Assembly: GCA_964521575.1 (NCBI GenBank)
Contig: CAZFSR010000014.1
Coordinates: 1-41,098 of the forward strand
Direction of reading: 5' to 3'
Source of the DNA: 79-D21 sp964521575
GTDB taxonomy: Bacteria; Synergistota; Synergistia; Synergistales; 79-D21
Length of the DNA: 41,098 nt
Shown: in pieces, positions 30,831-38,365 of the stretch
How the letters are laid out: each line of letters starts with the position of its first letter
How positions within the stretch are numbered: the stretch's first letter is position 1
Translations under genes and position numbers: made by a program
Notes under the pieces: generated by a model
The model's input: only the letters and a program-made list of their open reading frames with translations
Told to the model about the DNA's origin: nothing
The model's database searches: none

Positions 30831-30941
30831 CTAAGAAAGGGTTCCCGGGCCGGGAGAAAAACGGAAAAGGCACCACTCGCAACCACGAGAGGTGCTGGAA
30901 AACCCGCAGGAACCCTGGAAGAAGCTTTTTGAAATGGACAT
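30831..30941 (-). CDS. Serine-rich leader peptide of serA (attenuation)
   Basis: A 36-codon ORF from ATG 30941 to TAG 30833-30831, preceded by AGGAG ten bases upstream. It begins MSISKSFFQGSCGFSSTS and holds nine Ser and three Cys codons. Ser codons 15, 16 and 18 lie in the 5' arm of a strong hairpin (30895-30870; GCACC..CTCG with CGAG..GGTGC). Codons 29-32 contain the antiterminator arm CTCCCGGCCC. In serine-rich cells a ribosome reaching the stop codon would cover that arm and let the terminator form. Stalling at earlier Ser codons would leave it free to antiterminate. The layout is visible in sequence; regulation by charged tRNA-Ser is inferred. Confidence 0.75.
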   Translation of the reverse strand: MSISKSFFQGSCGFSSTSRGCEWCLFRFSPGPGTLS

Positions 30942-30977
30942 CGAATACACTCTCCTGAAGAAGTGAAAAGATGATAT

Positions 30978-31009
30978 CTTATATCACCCGCTTGAACGCT
31001 CGTCAAGCG
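30978..31009 (-). promoter_or_regulatory. serA promoter with inverted repeat over the -35
   Basis: Minus-strand TTGACG (31006-31001), 17 bp, TATAAG (30983-30978) with an upstream TGA. The perfect inverted repeat CGCTTGA-N7-TCAAGCG (30989-31009) covers the -35, a likely operator. Transcription starts near 30971, leaving a leader of about 218 nt that contains the attenuator. Confidence 0.75.
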
Positions 31010-31034
31010 GTTTGCCTGGATATTCGGTGTTCAC

Positions 31035-32291
31035 CTAAAGATCAGCGGCAAAGAAAACCCCGTTACCTCCCGCAGCCTTCGCCTGGTACATGGCGGCATC
31101 CGCCTTCTTGACCAGGGTGATCGCGTCGCGCCCATCCTGCGGATAGAAACTGACACCCAGGCTTCCGCTGATGGGGAAGGTTCCTCCCTCAACCGTGAAG
31201 GGATGGTCGAAACAACCCAGGATACGTTTCGCGACGACACCTGCTTCTTCGTTCGATCTCAGCCCCTTGAGGATGAAAGTGAACTCGTCCCCGCCCATAC
31301 GGCTGACAAAATCGTCCCCCCTGACGCTCTGCGCCAGGCGCCGGGCCACGGCCCTCAAAAGATGGTCACCCACGTCGTGACCGTGAAGATCGTTGATCTG
31401 CTTGAACTGGTCCAGGTCCAGGAACAGCACGGCCACCGGCTCCGGATCCTGCCGCCGCGGCCCCAGGGCCTCGGCGAGGCGGGCGAAGAAGAAGTGCCGG
31501 TTAGGCAGGTCCGTCAACTGGTCATGGTATGCCATGTAGCGGATTCTTTCCTGGTAAAGCTTGAGCTCGGTGATGTCCCTGATAATTGCCACGTAACCGA
31601 CGGTTCTTCCCGCTTCGTCCTTCACGCTGGATATGGAAAGGGAAATCGGGAAAGGCTCCCCGTTCTTGTTCTTGCTTTCCAGCTCCCCCTGCCAGCTTTC
31701 CGTGGCCCCGGACAGGACGTCCGCAAAGGCCTTGTGGGTTCTGCCCTTGAACAGGGCGTGGACATCTTTCCCCAGCACCTCTCCCTTGAGGTACCCGAAG
31801 GTGCCCGTGAAGGCGTCGTTGATGAACGTGATTTTCCCCTCGGTATCCGTCACGCAAACGCTTTCCTTGACGCTCTGCATGGCATGGGAAAGCATCAGGA
31901 CCTGCCGTTCCCGTTTCTTGTTCTGGAGCGCCATTTCGACGGTGATCGGAAGAACCTTGAGATAACAGCTTTCCGGGTCCTTGATCAGGTAGTCGTAGGC
32001 CCCTGACTTCATGGCCCTCACGGCGATCTCCTCATCCCCCGTCCCCGTGGCGAAGATAAGGGGCGTGTCATCCAGCTCCGCTATCAGGTCGAAGCCGGTC
32101 CCGTCCCCTAGGAAATAGTCCGAGATCACGAGGTCATAACGGTTCCCTTTCAGGAGAGCCCGTCCCTCGGCCAACGAACCCGCGATATGGTAATCGTAAG
32201 GAAGGTTCTCGTTCCGGACGTGGCGGATGAAAGCCTTTTGGTCCACCTCGTCGTCCTCGACCACCAGGATGCTCAGGCGTTCTTCGCTCAT
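31035..32291 (-). CDS. Response regulator with PAS and GGDEF domains (diguanylate cyclase)
   Basis: A 418-aa protein. The REC domain (1-125) has phosphoacceptor Asp near residue 58 (DLVISDYFLGDG). The PAS domain (about 135-250) has TDTEGKITFINDAFTGTFGY, and the GGDEF domain (about 255-418) ends the protein. The active site RMGGDEF is intact, and RGDD five residues earlier is the c-di-GMP inhibitory I-site, so a feedback-inhibited active cyclase is predicted. ATG 32291 has GAGGAGG six bases upstream. Only 28 bp separate its end from the serA -35, and no terminator is seen. Confidence 0.93.
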   Translation of the reverse strand: MSEERLSILVVEDDEVDQKAFIRHVRNENLPYDYHIAGSLAEGRALLKGNRYDLVISDYFLGDGTGFDLIAELDDTPLIFATGTGDEEIAVRAMKSGAYDYLIKDPESCYLKVLPITVEMALQNKKRERQVLMLSHAMQSVKESVCVTDTEGKITFINDAFTGTFGYLKGEVLGKDVHALFKGRTHKAFADVLSGATESWQGELESKNKNGEPFPISLSISSVKDEAGRTVGYVAIIRDITELKLYQERIRYMAYHDQLTDLPNRHFFFARLAEALGPRRQDPEPVAVLFLDLDQFKQINDLHGHDVGDHLLRAVARRLAQSVRGDDFVSRMGGDEFTFILKGLRSNEEAGVVAKRILGCFDHPFTVEGGTFPISGSLGVSFYPQDGRDAITLVKKADAAMYQAKAAGGNGVFFAADL

Positions 32292-32322
32292 GTTTGCCTC
32301 CTCGGCTTTCCAGCCCAGGGTT

Positions 32323-32730
32323 TCAGGGAAGCTCGCTCAGGGTCCAGTAGAGATTGATGGCTCGGATGACCTCCACGAACTGAAGGTAATCAACCGGCTT
32401 GATCATGTATCCCGCCACGCCGAGGTTAAAGCTGGACACCCGGTCCTGTTCCTCCCGGGAAGTCGTCAGCACGATCACCGGGATCGGCTTCAGCCGGTCG
32501 TCCGCCCGTATCTGCTGCAAAAGCTCGACCCCGTTCATGCGGGGCATGTTAAGGTCCAGGAGGATGATCCCGGGCAGATCCTTTTCACCCTTCAGGTACT
32601 CGAGGGCCTCCTCCCCGTTCCACTTCACCCTGATCGGATTGGTGACATGGATTTCCTTCATCGCCCGCTTGATGGTCATGACGTCGACTTCGTCATCTTC
32701 GACGATCAAGATGGTTTTTTGCTCGTTCAT
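32323..32730 (-). CDS. Single-domain response regulator, Rcp1-like
   Basis: A 135-aa receiver domain alone. ILIVEDDEVD (acidic pocket, residues 8-17), IILLDLNMPRMNG (phosphoacceptor Asp59), VLTTSREEQD and GYMIKPVDY (Lys) are present. The long alpha4 region and the EEALEYLKGEK segment resemble Rcp1-type regulators that partner bacteriophytochrome-like kinases. ATG 32730 is selected for its GGGAGG eight bases upstream; the longer frame runs antiparallel within the kinase gene. It probably relays signals from the two kinases upstream. Confidence 0.93.
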   Translation of the reverse strand: MNEQKTILIVEDDEVDVMTIKRAMKEIHVTNPIRVKWNGEEALEYLKGEKDLPGIILLDLNMPRMNGVELLQQIRADDRLKPIPVIVLTTSREEQDRVSSFNLGVAGYMIKPVDYLQFVEVIRAINLYWTLSELP

Positions 32731-32743
32731 GCCAAGACCTCCC

Positions 32744-34489
32744 TCAACTGGGTTGGGTTTCCGGGAACCGGAAAGGGATCGTGAAGAAGAAAGTCGTTCC
32801 CTGACCGGGACAAGATTCAATCCAAATCTCTCCGCCCATCTGCTCGACGATCTTCTTGACGACCGCCAGGCCCACCCCCGTGCTGCCGGGCGTATCCTTC
32901 GGCCCAAGGGTCTGGAAAATCTGGAAGACTTTCTCGTGGTACTTCTCATCGATCCCGGGACCGTTATCCGAGACGAAGAACCTCCACCCCTTTCCTCCGT
33001 CCGGGTTGCAGCCGATCCGGATCTCCCCGTGCGGCTTGTCGATGTACTTTATCGCGTTGCTGACCAAGTTCTGGAAGACTTCTCCAAGCTTGGTCCGGTC
33101 AACCGTCACCGTTGGGAGGTTTTCATCCACTGTCACGGTGAATTTCTCCCCAGGAGCCAGGAGGTCTACCGTTTCGGCAACCAGGGCGTTGCAATCGACG
33201 GGAACCGTTTCCTCCTTGCTTCGGCCAACCCTCGAGTATTTCAGGATGCCGTCGATCAGGTCGTTCATCCTTCGGACCCGGACTAGAAGCAGGTCCAGTT
33301 TCTCTTTCCCCTCCTCGTCAAGGCTGTCGCGATGGTCGGTCGAGATCCAGCCGGCCAGCGTCGAAATTCCCCTCAGCGGGGCCTTGAGGTCATGCGAAAC
33401 CACATAGGCGAAATCCTGGAGCTCCTGGTTTGCCGCCTTGAGCCTGCCCGTCGACTTCTGCAGGGCCGAAAGGAAGAGGTTGATCTTGTTTTCGAGAGTC
33501 GCCAGCTCATCCCGTCCATCAACCATAACCCTGCGCCCCAGGTCCTCGCTTGCCGAGATCGCCTGGACCTCCGCGCTCAACCGGGAGAGCCGCGACAGGA
33601 CGACCTTATCCAGCAGGAAGAGGACGATCGCGATGATGCCCACGCTAAAGAAGACAAAGAGGGCAACGAAAATGCTGAGGGTCCTTCGCCCCTGGTCGTA
33701 GATCTGCCTGGGCAACAGGAACTTCATCGCCCCGATCGGGATACCGCTCATATCCTTCAGGAGGATGAATCCTGCGATCTGGTCCCCTTCGATCCGATAA
33801 TCGCCCGGCCGACCTGTTTCCTGGGCCTCGATGAGCAGGCGGGCAGGAACTTCCGAAGAGTTGAGCGGCAGGAGGGAAACCGGGATTCCCGCCTGGCTCG
33901 AGATCCGGGCCAGGAAGGCTTCATCAACCCTGCGGACCATGAATATGCTTCCCGCTGCGGGACCGCTGCCGTCGCTTTTGAGGACCGGGTGGGTCACCAC
34001 GAGGAAGAGGCCTTCCGGCAGCGAGAAAATTCCTTCCTTGCCCACATCGCCCCTCCGGCCGTTACCCAGGGCGGCGGTCGCGCCGAGAACCCTGCGGAGC
34101 GAGTCGGGAAGGGAGAGGGGTTCCCTGTTCTGGAGGTTGTATCCCTGCCACGACAGGAGTTTCCCCTTTGCATCCGCGAAAACCAGGAAGTGGATGCCCA
34201 GGCTTTCAAAGGTGTCGGGAACAAGATTTTCCCTTTCGAACTCCCGGTTTGGAGCCAGCACGTACTCATAGGCGCTGTCCCAGACCGCCCAATCCCGCGC
34301 GTAAGACGCGTAGCGGTCCTGTTGGGCAAAAAGGATCGATTCGATCCGGCGCGAGTTCAGGGAAAGGTTTTCCCTCTCGAGGTCCATGTACCGCTGGAAA
34401 AGGATTCCCCTGGAAGCGGCTATGATGAGGGAAACGATGAGGATGGCTGAAAAGCAGAGGATTAAGACTGTTTTCTTCCTGAGCGTCAC
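32744..34489 (-). CDS. Membrane sensor histidine kinase (CHASE4-HAMP-HisKA-HATPase)
   Basis: A 581-aa kinase. Transmembrane helices are at about residues 7-25 and 272-293, enclosing a periplasmic sensor (about 40-265) with CHASE4-like features (QDRYASYARDWAVWDSAYEYV). HAMP covers about 294-345, and HisKA has SHDLKAPLRGIS (His366). The ATPase domain has NLVSNAIKYIDK (N box), VSDNGPGI (G1) and GVGLAVVKKIVEQMGG (G2). The GTG start at 34489 has GGGGGT eight bases upstream. Its ligand is unknown. Confidence 0.93.
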   Translation of the reverse strand: MTLRKKTVLILCFSAILIVSLIIAASRGILFQRYMDLERENLSLNSRRIESILFAQQDRYASYARDWAVWDSAYEYVLAPNREFERENLVPDTFESLGIHFLVFADAKGKLLSWQGYNLQNREPLSLPDSLRRVLGATAALGNGRRGDVGKEGIFSLPEGLFLVVTHPVLKSDGSGPAAGSIFMVRRVDEAFLARISSQAGIPVSLLPLNSSEVPARLLIEAQETGRPGDYRIEGDQIAGFILLKDMSGIPIGAMKFLLPRQIYDQGRRTLSIFVALFVFFSVGIIAIVLFLLDKVVLSRLSRLSAEVQAISASEDLGRRVMVDGRDELATLENKINLFLSALQKSTGRLKAANQELQDFAYVVSHDLKAPLRGISTLAGWISTDHRDSLDEEGKEKLDLLLVRVRRMNDLIDGILKYSRVGRSKEETVPVDCNALVAETVDLLAPGEKFTVTVDENLPTVTVDRTKLGEVFQNLVSNAIKYIDKPHGEIRIGCNPDGGKGWRFFVSDNGPGIDEKYHEKVFQIFQTLGPKDTPGSTGVGLAVVKKIVEQMGGEIWIESCPGQGTTFFFTIPFRFPETQPS

Positions 34490-34526
34490 TTCGGATTACC
34501 CCCTCGCATGGACGGTTTTCCGGCTA

Positions 34527-35606
34527 TCAGGCCGGGACCGGGGAATCGCCAACGAAAGGAAGCGTGAAGGAGAAAACGGCGCCCTCCCCGGGGACCGACT
34601 CGACCCACAGCTCGCCGCCATCCATCTCGACGATTTTCCTGGCAAGAGTCAGCCCGACCCCCAACCCTTCGTCTTCCGGCGAAACCTTCTGGAAGAGCTT
34701 GAAGATCCTCTCCTGGTGCTCCGGAGGAACTCCCCTGCCGTTGTCCTTGACCCAGAATCTCCACCGGTTTTCTTCGCGCCGGGAACCGATCCGGATTTCT
34801 CCCCCCTTCTCTTCAACGGCCTTCAAGGCATTCCCGACAAGGCTCAGAAAAACTTCGGCTAATCGAGAGCGTTCACAGAGAAGCGTCGGCAGGCCGGTTT
34901 CCCTAAGGATCCGGACCCCATCCGGGGGCGAAAGTCGATTGACCGTTTCGGCGACAAGGTTGTCCAGGTCAACCTCTACGCGGGTCTCCCGCAAGCTCGT
35001 GACCTTGGAATACCTCTGGAGGCCCTCGATCATCGCGTACATCCGCTGGACGCGGCTGACGAGGAGGTCCAGGTTTTCACGGCCTTCCTCGCCGAGGCGG
35101 TCTGCAAAATCGTCCCGTATCCAGCCGGCCAGAGAGGAAATTCCCCTCAACGGGGCTTTCAGGTCGTGAGAAACGATCGAGACAAACTCTTTCAGTTCCC
35201 GCACGGCGGATGCCAATCCCCTCGACAATTCCTCCTGTTTCCCATGGGCTTCCCTCAGCCTGGACAGGTCCTGGAGCCCCCCTGCAAAAGCCAGCCCGGC
35301 ATCGCACCCTTTCATCGGGACGACCCGCGCCTCCACCCAGGCCCATCTTCCTTCCGACTGCCGCAGGGTTATCGTGAAGGACTCCTCCGAAGTCCGCCCT
35401 GCTCCCAGGTTTACAAGCCTTTCGGCCACGGCCCCTTTCTCTTCCTCAGGGAAAAGTTCCACGAAGGCAAGTCCCTCCGCGGGAAAACGCCCAGAGCCGA
35501 TCAGTTCAAGGCAGGCCCGGTTGGCATAGGAAAGGCGATATTCGTTGTCAAGAAAGAAAAGCCCTTGCGGTAGGGCATCGAGGATCGGATAAACCGCCTC
35601 TCCCAT
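34527..35606 (-). CDS. Cytosolic PAS-domain histidine kinase
   Basis: A 359-aa kinase with no transmembrane helix. The PAS domain (about 1-115) has LFFLDNEYRLSYANRACLELIG. HisKA has SHDLKAPLRGISSLAGWI (His147), nearly identical to the membrane kinase downstream. The ATPase domain has LVGNALKAVEEKGG, VKDNGRGVP and GVGLTLARKIVEMDGG. It is the first gene of the four-gene signalling cluster. ATG 35606 has AAGGA about ten bases upstream. No clear sigma-70 promoter for the cluster was found in the palindrome-rich region upstream. Confidence 0.92.
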   Translation of the reverse strand: MGEAVYPILDALPQGLFFLDNEYRLSYANRACLELIGSGRFPAEGLAFVELFPEEEKGAVAERLVNLGAGRTSEESFTITLRQSEGRWAWVEARVVPMKGCDAGLAFAGGLQDLSRLREAHGKQEELSRGLASAVRELKEFVSIVSHDLKAPLRGISSLAGWIRDDFADRLGEEGRENLDLLVSRVQRMYAMIEGLQRYSKVTSLRETRVEVDLDNLVAETVNRLSPPDGVRILRETGLPTLLCERSRLAEVFLSLVGNALKAVEEKGGEIRIGSRREENRWRFWVKDNGRGVPPEHQERIFKLFQKVSPEDEGLGVGLTLARKIVEMDGGELWVESVPGEGAVFSFTLPFVGDSPVPA

Positions 35607-35671
35607 GATGCACCGTCCTTCCCGGGGTCAAGGCCCGTTTGCGCTTGCGGTTCCTTTCTTATGCGACTTGT

Positions 35672-35756
35672 CGTTAAACGGACATTCCTAGTTTAACGAA
35701 AAGTGTCCATTCGTGAAATACCCCCCTTTTTACACCGTTAACGGTGGTTCGAACCA
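35672..35756. promoter_or_regulatory. Palindrome cluster in the divergent kinase/aminotransferase region
   Basis: Three perfect inverted repeats lie within 85 bp: CGTTAAAC-N11-GTTTAACG (35672-35698), CACCGTTAACGGTG (35733-35746) and TGGTTCGAACCA (35745-35756). The first two share a GTTAA core. They lie between the divergent kinase and aminotransferase operons in a 238-bp non-coding gap and are probably regulator binding sites. Confidence 0.6.
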
Positions 35757-35798
35757 AAGAGGGGACACGGTCCGGACGGTTTTCGGCCATTGCCTTCG

Positions 35799-35807
35799 TG
35801 TTATAAT
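35799..35807 (+). promoter_or_regulatory. Promoter of the aminotransferase array
   Basis: TGTTATAAT (35799-35807), a perfect extended -10. TTTTCG 16 bp upstream is a weak -35. Transcription would start near 35814, about 31 bp before the first aminotransferase GTG. Confidence 0.7.
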
Positions 35808-35844
35808 TCGGCCGTCTTCATTGCCATTTCAGGAGGGATCGGTT

Positions 35845-37056
35845 GTGAGCGAAAAGGCGTGGCAGGAACTGTATTCCGAAGTCGGCGCGGCCCTGAAGCC
35901 CTCGCCTATCCGGGAGCTTCTCAAGCTGACGAAGAAACCCGGAATGATTTCGTTTGCGGGCGGAAATCCCGATCCGGCGATTTTCCCCGTCAGGGAGTTT
36001 GCCGAAGCAACCCGGATTTTCAGCGAAAAGGGGGAAGAGGTTCTTCAATATGGAATGACCGAGGGCTTTGAACCCCTCAAGGCCTTCCTCGCGAATTGGA
36101 TGGCTCCGAAGATGGGCCGGGTGACCCAGTCCGAGGAAATGCTCATCACGACCGGGTCCCAGCAGGTGACCGACCTCTTCTGTTCCGTCATGGTCGACCC
36201 CGGGGATACCGTTATCGTCGAAGAACCGACCTACCCGGGAGCCCTACACACCATGAAAAACCACAGGGTCCGTTTCCTCGGGGTCCCATGCGATGAAAAC
36301 GGCATGCAGGTCGAGCTCCTCCCGGAAATCATCCGGAAGGCCCGTGCCGAGGGCCGCAAGATCAAGTTCATCTACACCATCGTGAACTTCCAGAACCCAT
36401 CAGGCTACACCTTGTCTGAAGAGAGGCGGCGCCGCCTCCTCGAAATCTCGATCGAGACGGGAATCCCCATTTACGAGGACGACCCCTACGGACTCCTTCG
36501 CTACAACGGAAAGGACCAGCCCACGATCTACTCCATGGACACACAGGGGATGGTCCTCTATGCCGGCTCTTTCTCGAAGATTCTTGCCCCCGGTTCGCGC
36601 GTCGGGTGGGTCGTCGCACCCAAGGACGTCACCCGCAAGATGGTCATGGTCAAGCAGGGCGTCGACATGTGCACATCTGTTGTGGCCCAGGCTGCCGTCT
36701 ACGAGTACTGCAGGCTCGGCTACCTCGACGGCCACCTGCCCAAGATCTTGGACCATTACCGCAAGAAGCGGGATGCAATGGCCGAGGCGTTTCGCAACAC
36801 GCTTCCCGAAAATGCGGTCTATTCAATCCCCGAGGGCGGATTCTTCTTCTGGATCCGCCTGCCCGGGATCGACACAAAGGAACTGTTCTACAAGGCGGTC
36901 GACAACGGTGTCGCCTTCGTGGTCGGCGAATCGTTCTACCCCTCGGGCGGCGGGAAGGATTACCTGCGAGCCTGCTTCACCTTTGCTCAACCCGAAGAAA
37001 TCGGCGAGGGAGCCCGAAGGCTCGCCCTCGCGATAAAGGAAGTCAGCGGGAAGTAA
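35845..37056 (+). CDS. PLP-dependent aminotransferase, 2-aminoadipate/LysN-like family, copy 1
   Basis: A 403-aa fold-type I aminotransferase without a DNA-binding domain. ISFAGGNPDP (about 35-44), TTGSQQVTDL, the PLP Asn (NFQNPSGYTL), Asp/Tyr (YEDDPYGLLRY), Schiff-base Lys245 in AGSFSKILAPGSRVGW and the substrate-carboxylate Arg near the C terminus (LRACFTFA) are all present. The family includes 2-aminoadipate and multi-substrate amino acid aminotransferases; the substrate is unknown. GTG 35845 is chosen because AGGAGGG is seven bases upstream; the frame from 35713 crosses the promoter. It is the first of three tandem paralogues. Confidence 0.92.
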   Translation: MSEKAWQELYSEVGAALKPSPIRELLKLTKKPGMISFAGGNPDPAIFPVREFAEATRIFSEKGEEVLQYGMTEGFEPLKAFLANWMAPKMGRVTQSEEMLITTGSQQVTDLFCSVMVDPGDTVIVEEPTYPGALHTMKNHRVRFLGVPCDENGMQVELLPEIIRKARAEGRKIKFIYTIVNFQNPSGYTLSEERRRRLLEISIETGIPIYEDDPYGLLRYNGKDQPTIYSMDTQGMVLYAGSFSKILAPGSRVGWVVAPKDVTRKMVMVKQGVDMCTSVVAQAAVYEYCRLGYLDGHLPKILDHYRKKRDAMAEAFRNTLPENAVYSIPEGGFFFWIRLPGIDTKELFYKAVDNGVAFVVGESFYPSGGGKDYLRACFTFAQPEEIGEGARRLALAIKEVSGK

Positions 37057-37121
37057 GACCGGGGCGGGGCCGTACCAGGGTCCCGCCTCTCTTGTATGCA
37101 CCCTTACGATGGAGGTGGATC

Positions 37122-38348
37122 ATGACTTCTCTATGGGAACCGCTTTACGGCCGGGCTTCACGATCGCTTAAACCCTCCCCGATACGGGAAATGCTGCACC
37201 TCACCCGCCGCCCAGGGGTGATCTCCTTTGCCGGCGGGATGCCGGACCCGGCGGCCTTCCCGGTTGAAGCCTTCCGCGAGGCGGCAAACCGCATCCTGGA
37301 AGAACAGGGACGGGACATCCTGCAATACGGGACAACCGAGGGATACCCGCCACTGAAGGAGTTTCTTTCCGGCTGGACTGCCCCCCGCATGGGAAGGACG
37401 CTCGCGGATGACGAACTCCTGATCACGGCCGGTTCCACCCAGGTCGTCGACCTCCTGAGCTGGGCGACGATCGATCCTGGAGACCTGGTCGTTTGCGAAG
37501 AAGCGACATTTCTCGGCTCGACCGGGACCATGCGCAACCACGGAGCCTCTTTCATCACCGTTCCCTGCGACGCCGACGGAATGCGGGTCGACCTTCTCCC
37601 CTCCCTTCTCGACGAAGCCCGGGAAAAGGACCGGAAGGTCAAGTACATCTACACGATCCCGAACTTTCACAACCCCCTCGGGTGCACGCTCAGTCTCGAA
37701 CGCAGGCGCCTCCTCGTCCGCATCGCGCAGGACCGGGGAATCCCGATCCTCGAGGACGACCCCTACGGCTACATCCGTTACGACGGAGACCATCTCCCCT
37801 CGATCTTCTCGCTCGATGACCGGAACATCGTGATCTACGCCGGTTCCTTCTCCAAGATCCTCGCTCCGGGAACCCGGGTCGGCTGGGCAGCCGGCGACCG
37901 TGAAATCATCCGCAAGATGGCCGTGTTCAAGCAGGCTGTCGACGTCTGCACTTCCGTCGTCGCCCAGGCACAGGTTTACAAATACTGCGAGATGGGCTTC
38001 CTGGATGCTTTCCTGCCGAAGATCGTTGCCCATTACCGGAAAAAGAGGGATGATTTCGATACGGCGATGCAGCGTTTCCTGCCGTTGGAGGAAGTCTCCT
38101 GGGTCAAGCCCCAGGGAGGTTACTTTTACTGGCTCGAAACCCCTCGAATCCTGGCAAGGGAACTCTTCGACCGCGCGATTGAAAAGCAGGTGGCCTTCGT
38201 GCTGGGGGAACCCTTCTTCCCGAACGGGGGGGGAGAAAGAGCCTTCCGGATGTGCTTCACGTTCGCTTCACCCGAACAGACGGAAGAGGGGATGAAGCGT
38301 CTGGGAGATGCCATGAGAGGAAGCAAGCCTGGTAAGCCGGCTTTCTAA
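37122..38348 (+). CDS. PLP-dependent aminotransferase, 2-aminoadipate/LysN-like family, copy 2
   Basis: A 408-aa paralogue of copies 1 and 3, with ISFAGGMPDP, LQYGTTEGYPPLKEFL, NFHNPLGCTL, LEDDPYGYIRY and Lys245 in YAGSFSKILAPGTRVGW. It differs from copy 1 at the substrate face, for example CEEATFLGSTGTMRNHG where copy 1 has EEPTYPGALHTMKNHR. ATG 37122 has GGAGGTGG six bases upstream. The reading frame continues far upstream inside copy 1 but is out of frame there, so that extension is not real. It lies 65 bp after copy 1 and 17 bp before copy 3, probably in one operon. Confidence 0.93.
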   Translation: MTSLWEPLYGRASRSLKPSPIREMLHLTRRPGVISFAGGMPDPAAFPVEAFREAANRILEEQGRDILQYGTTEGYPPLKEFLSGWTAPRMGRTLADDELLITAGSTQVVDLLSWATIDPGDLVVCEEATFLGSTGTMRNHGASFITVPCDADGMRVDLLPSLLDEAREKDRKVKYIYTIPNFHNPLGCTLSLERRRLLVRIAQDRGIPILEDDPYGYIRYDGDHLPSIFSLDDRNIVIYAGSFSKILAPGTRVGWAAGDREIIRKMAVFKQAVDVCTSVVAQAQVYKYCEMGFLDAFLPKIVAHYRKKRDDFDTAMQRFLPLEEVSWVKPQGGYFYWLETPRILARELFDRAIEKQVAFVLGEPFFPNGGGERAFRMCFTFASPEQTEEGMKRLGDAMRGSKPGKPAF

Positions 38349-38365
38349 AAAAGGAGGAGAGGATA

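Noticed and set aside
30753..30971. T-box riboswitch controlling serA
   Set aside because: The terminator and leader length suggested it, but the conserved AGGGUGGNACCGCG T-box sequence is absent. The Ser-rich leader ORF explains the structure better.
36606..37121. N-terminal extension of aminotransferase copy 2
   Set aside because: The frame is open upstream only as an out-of-frame reading of copy 1; ATG 37122 has a strong ribosome-binding site and matches the paralogues.
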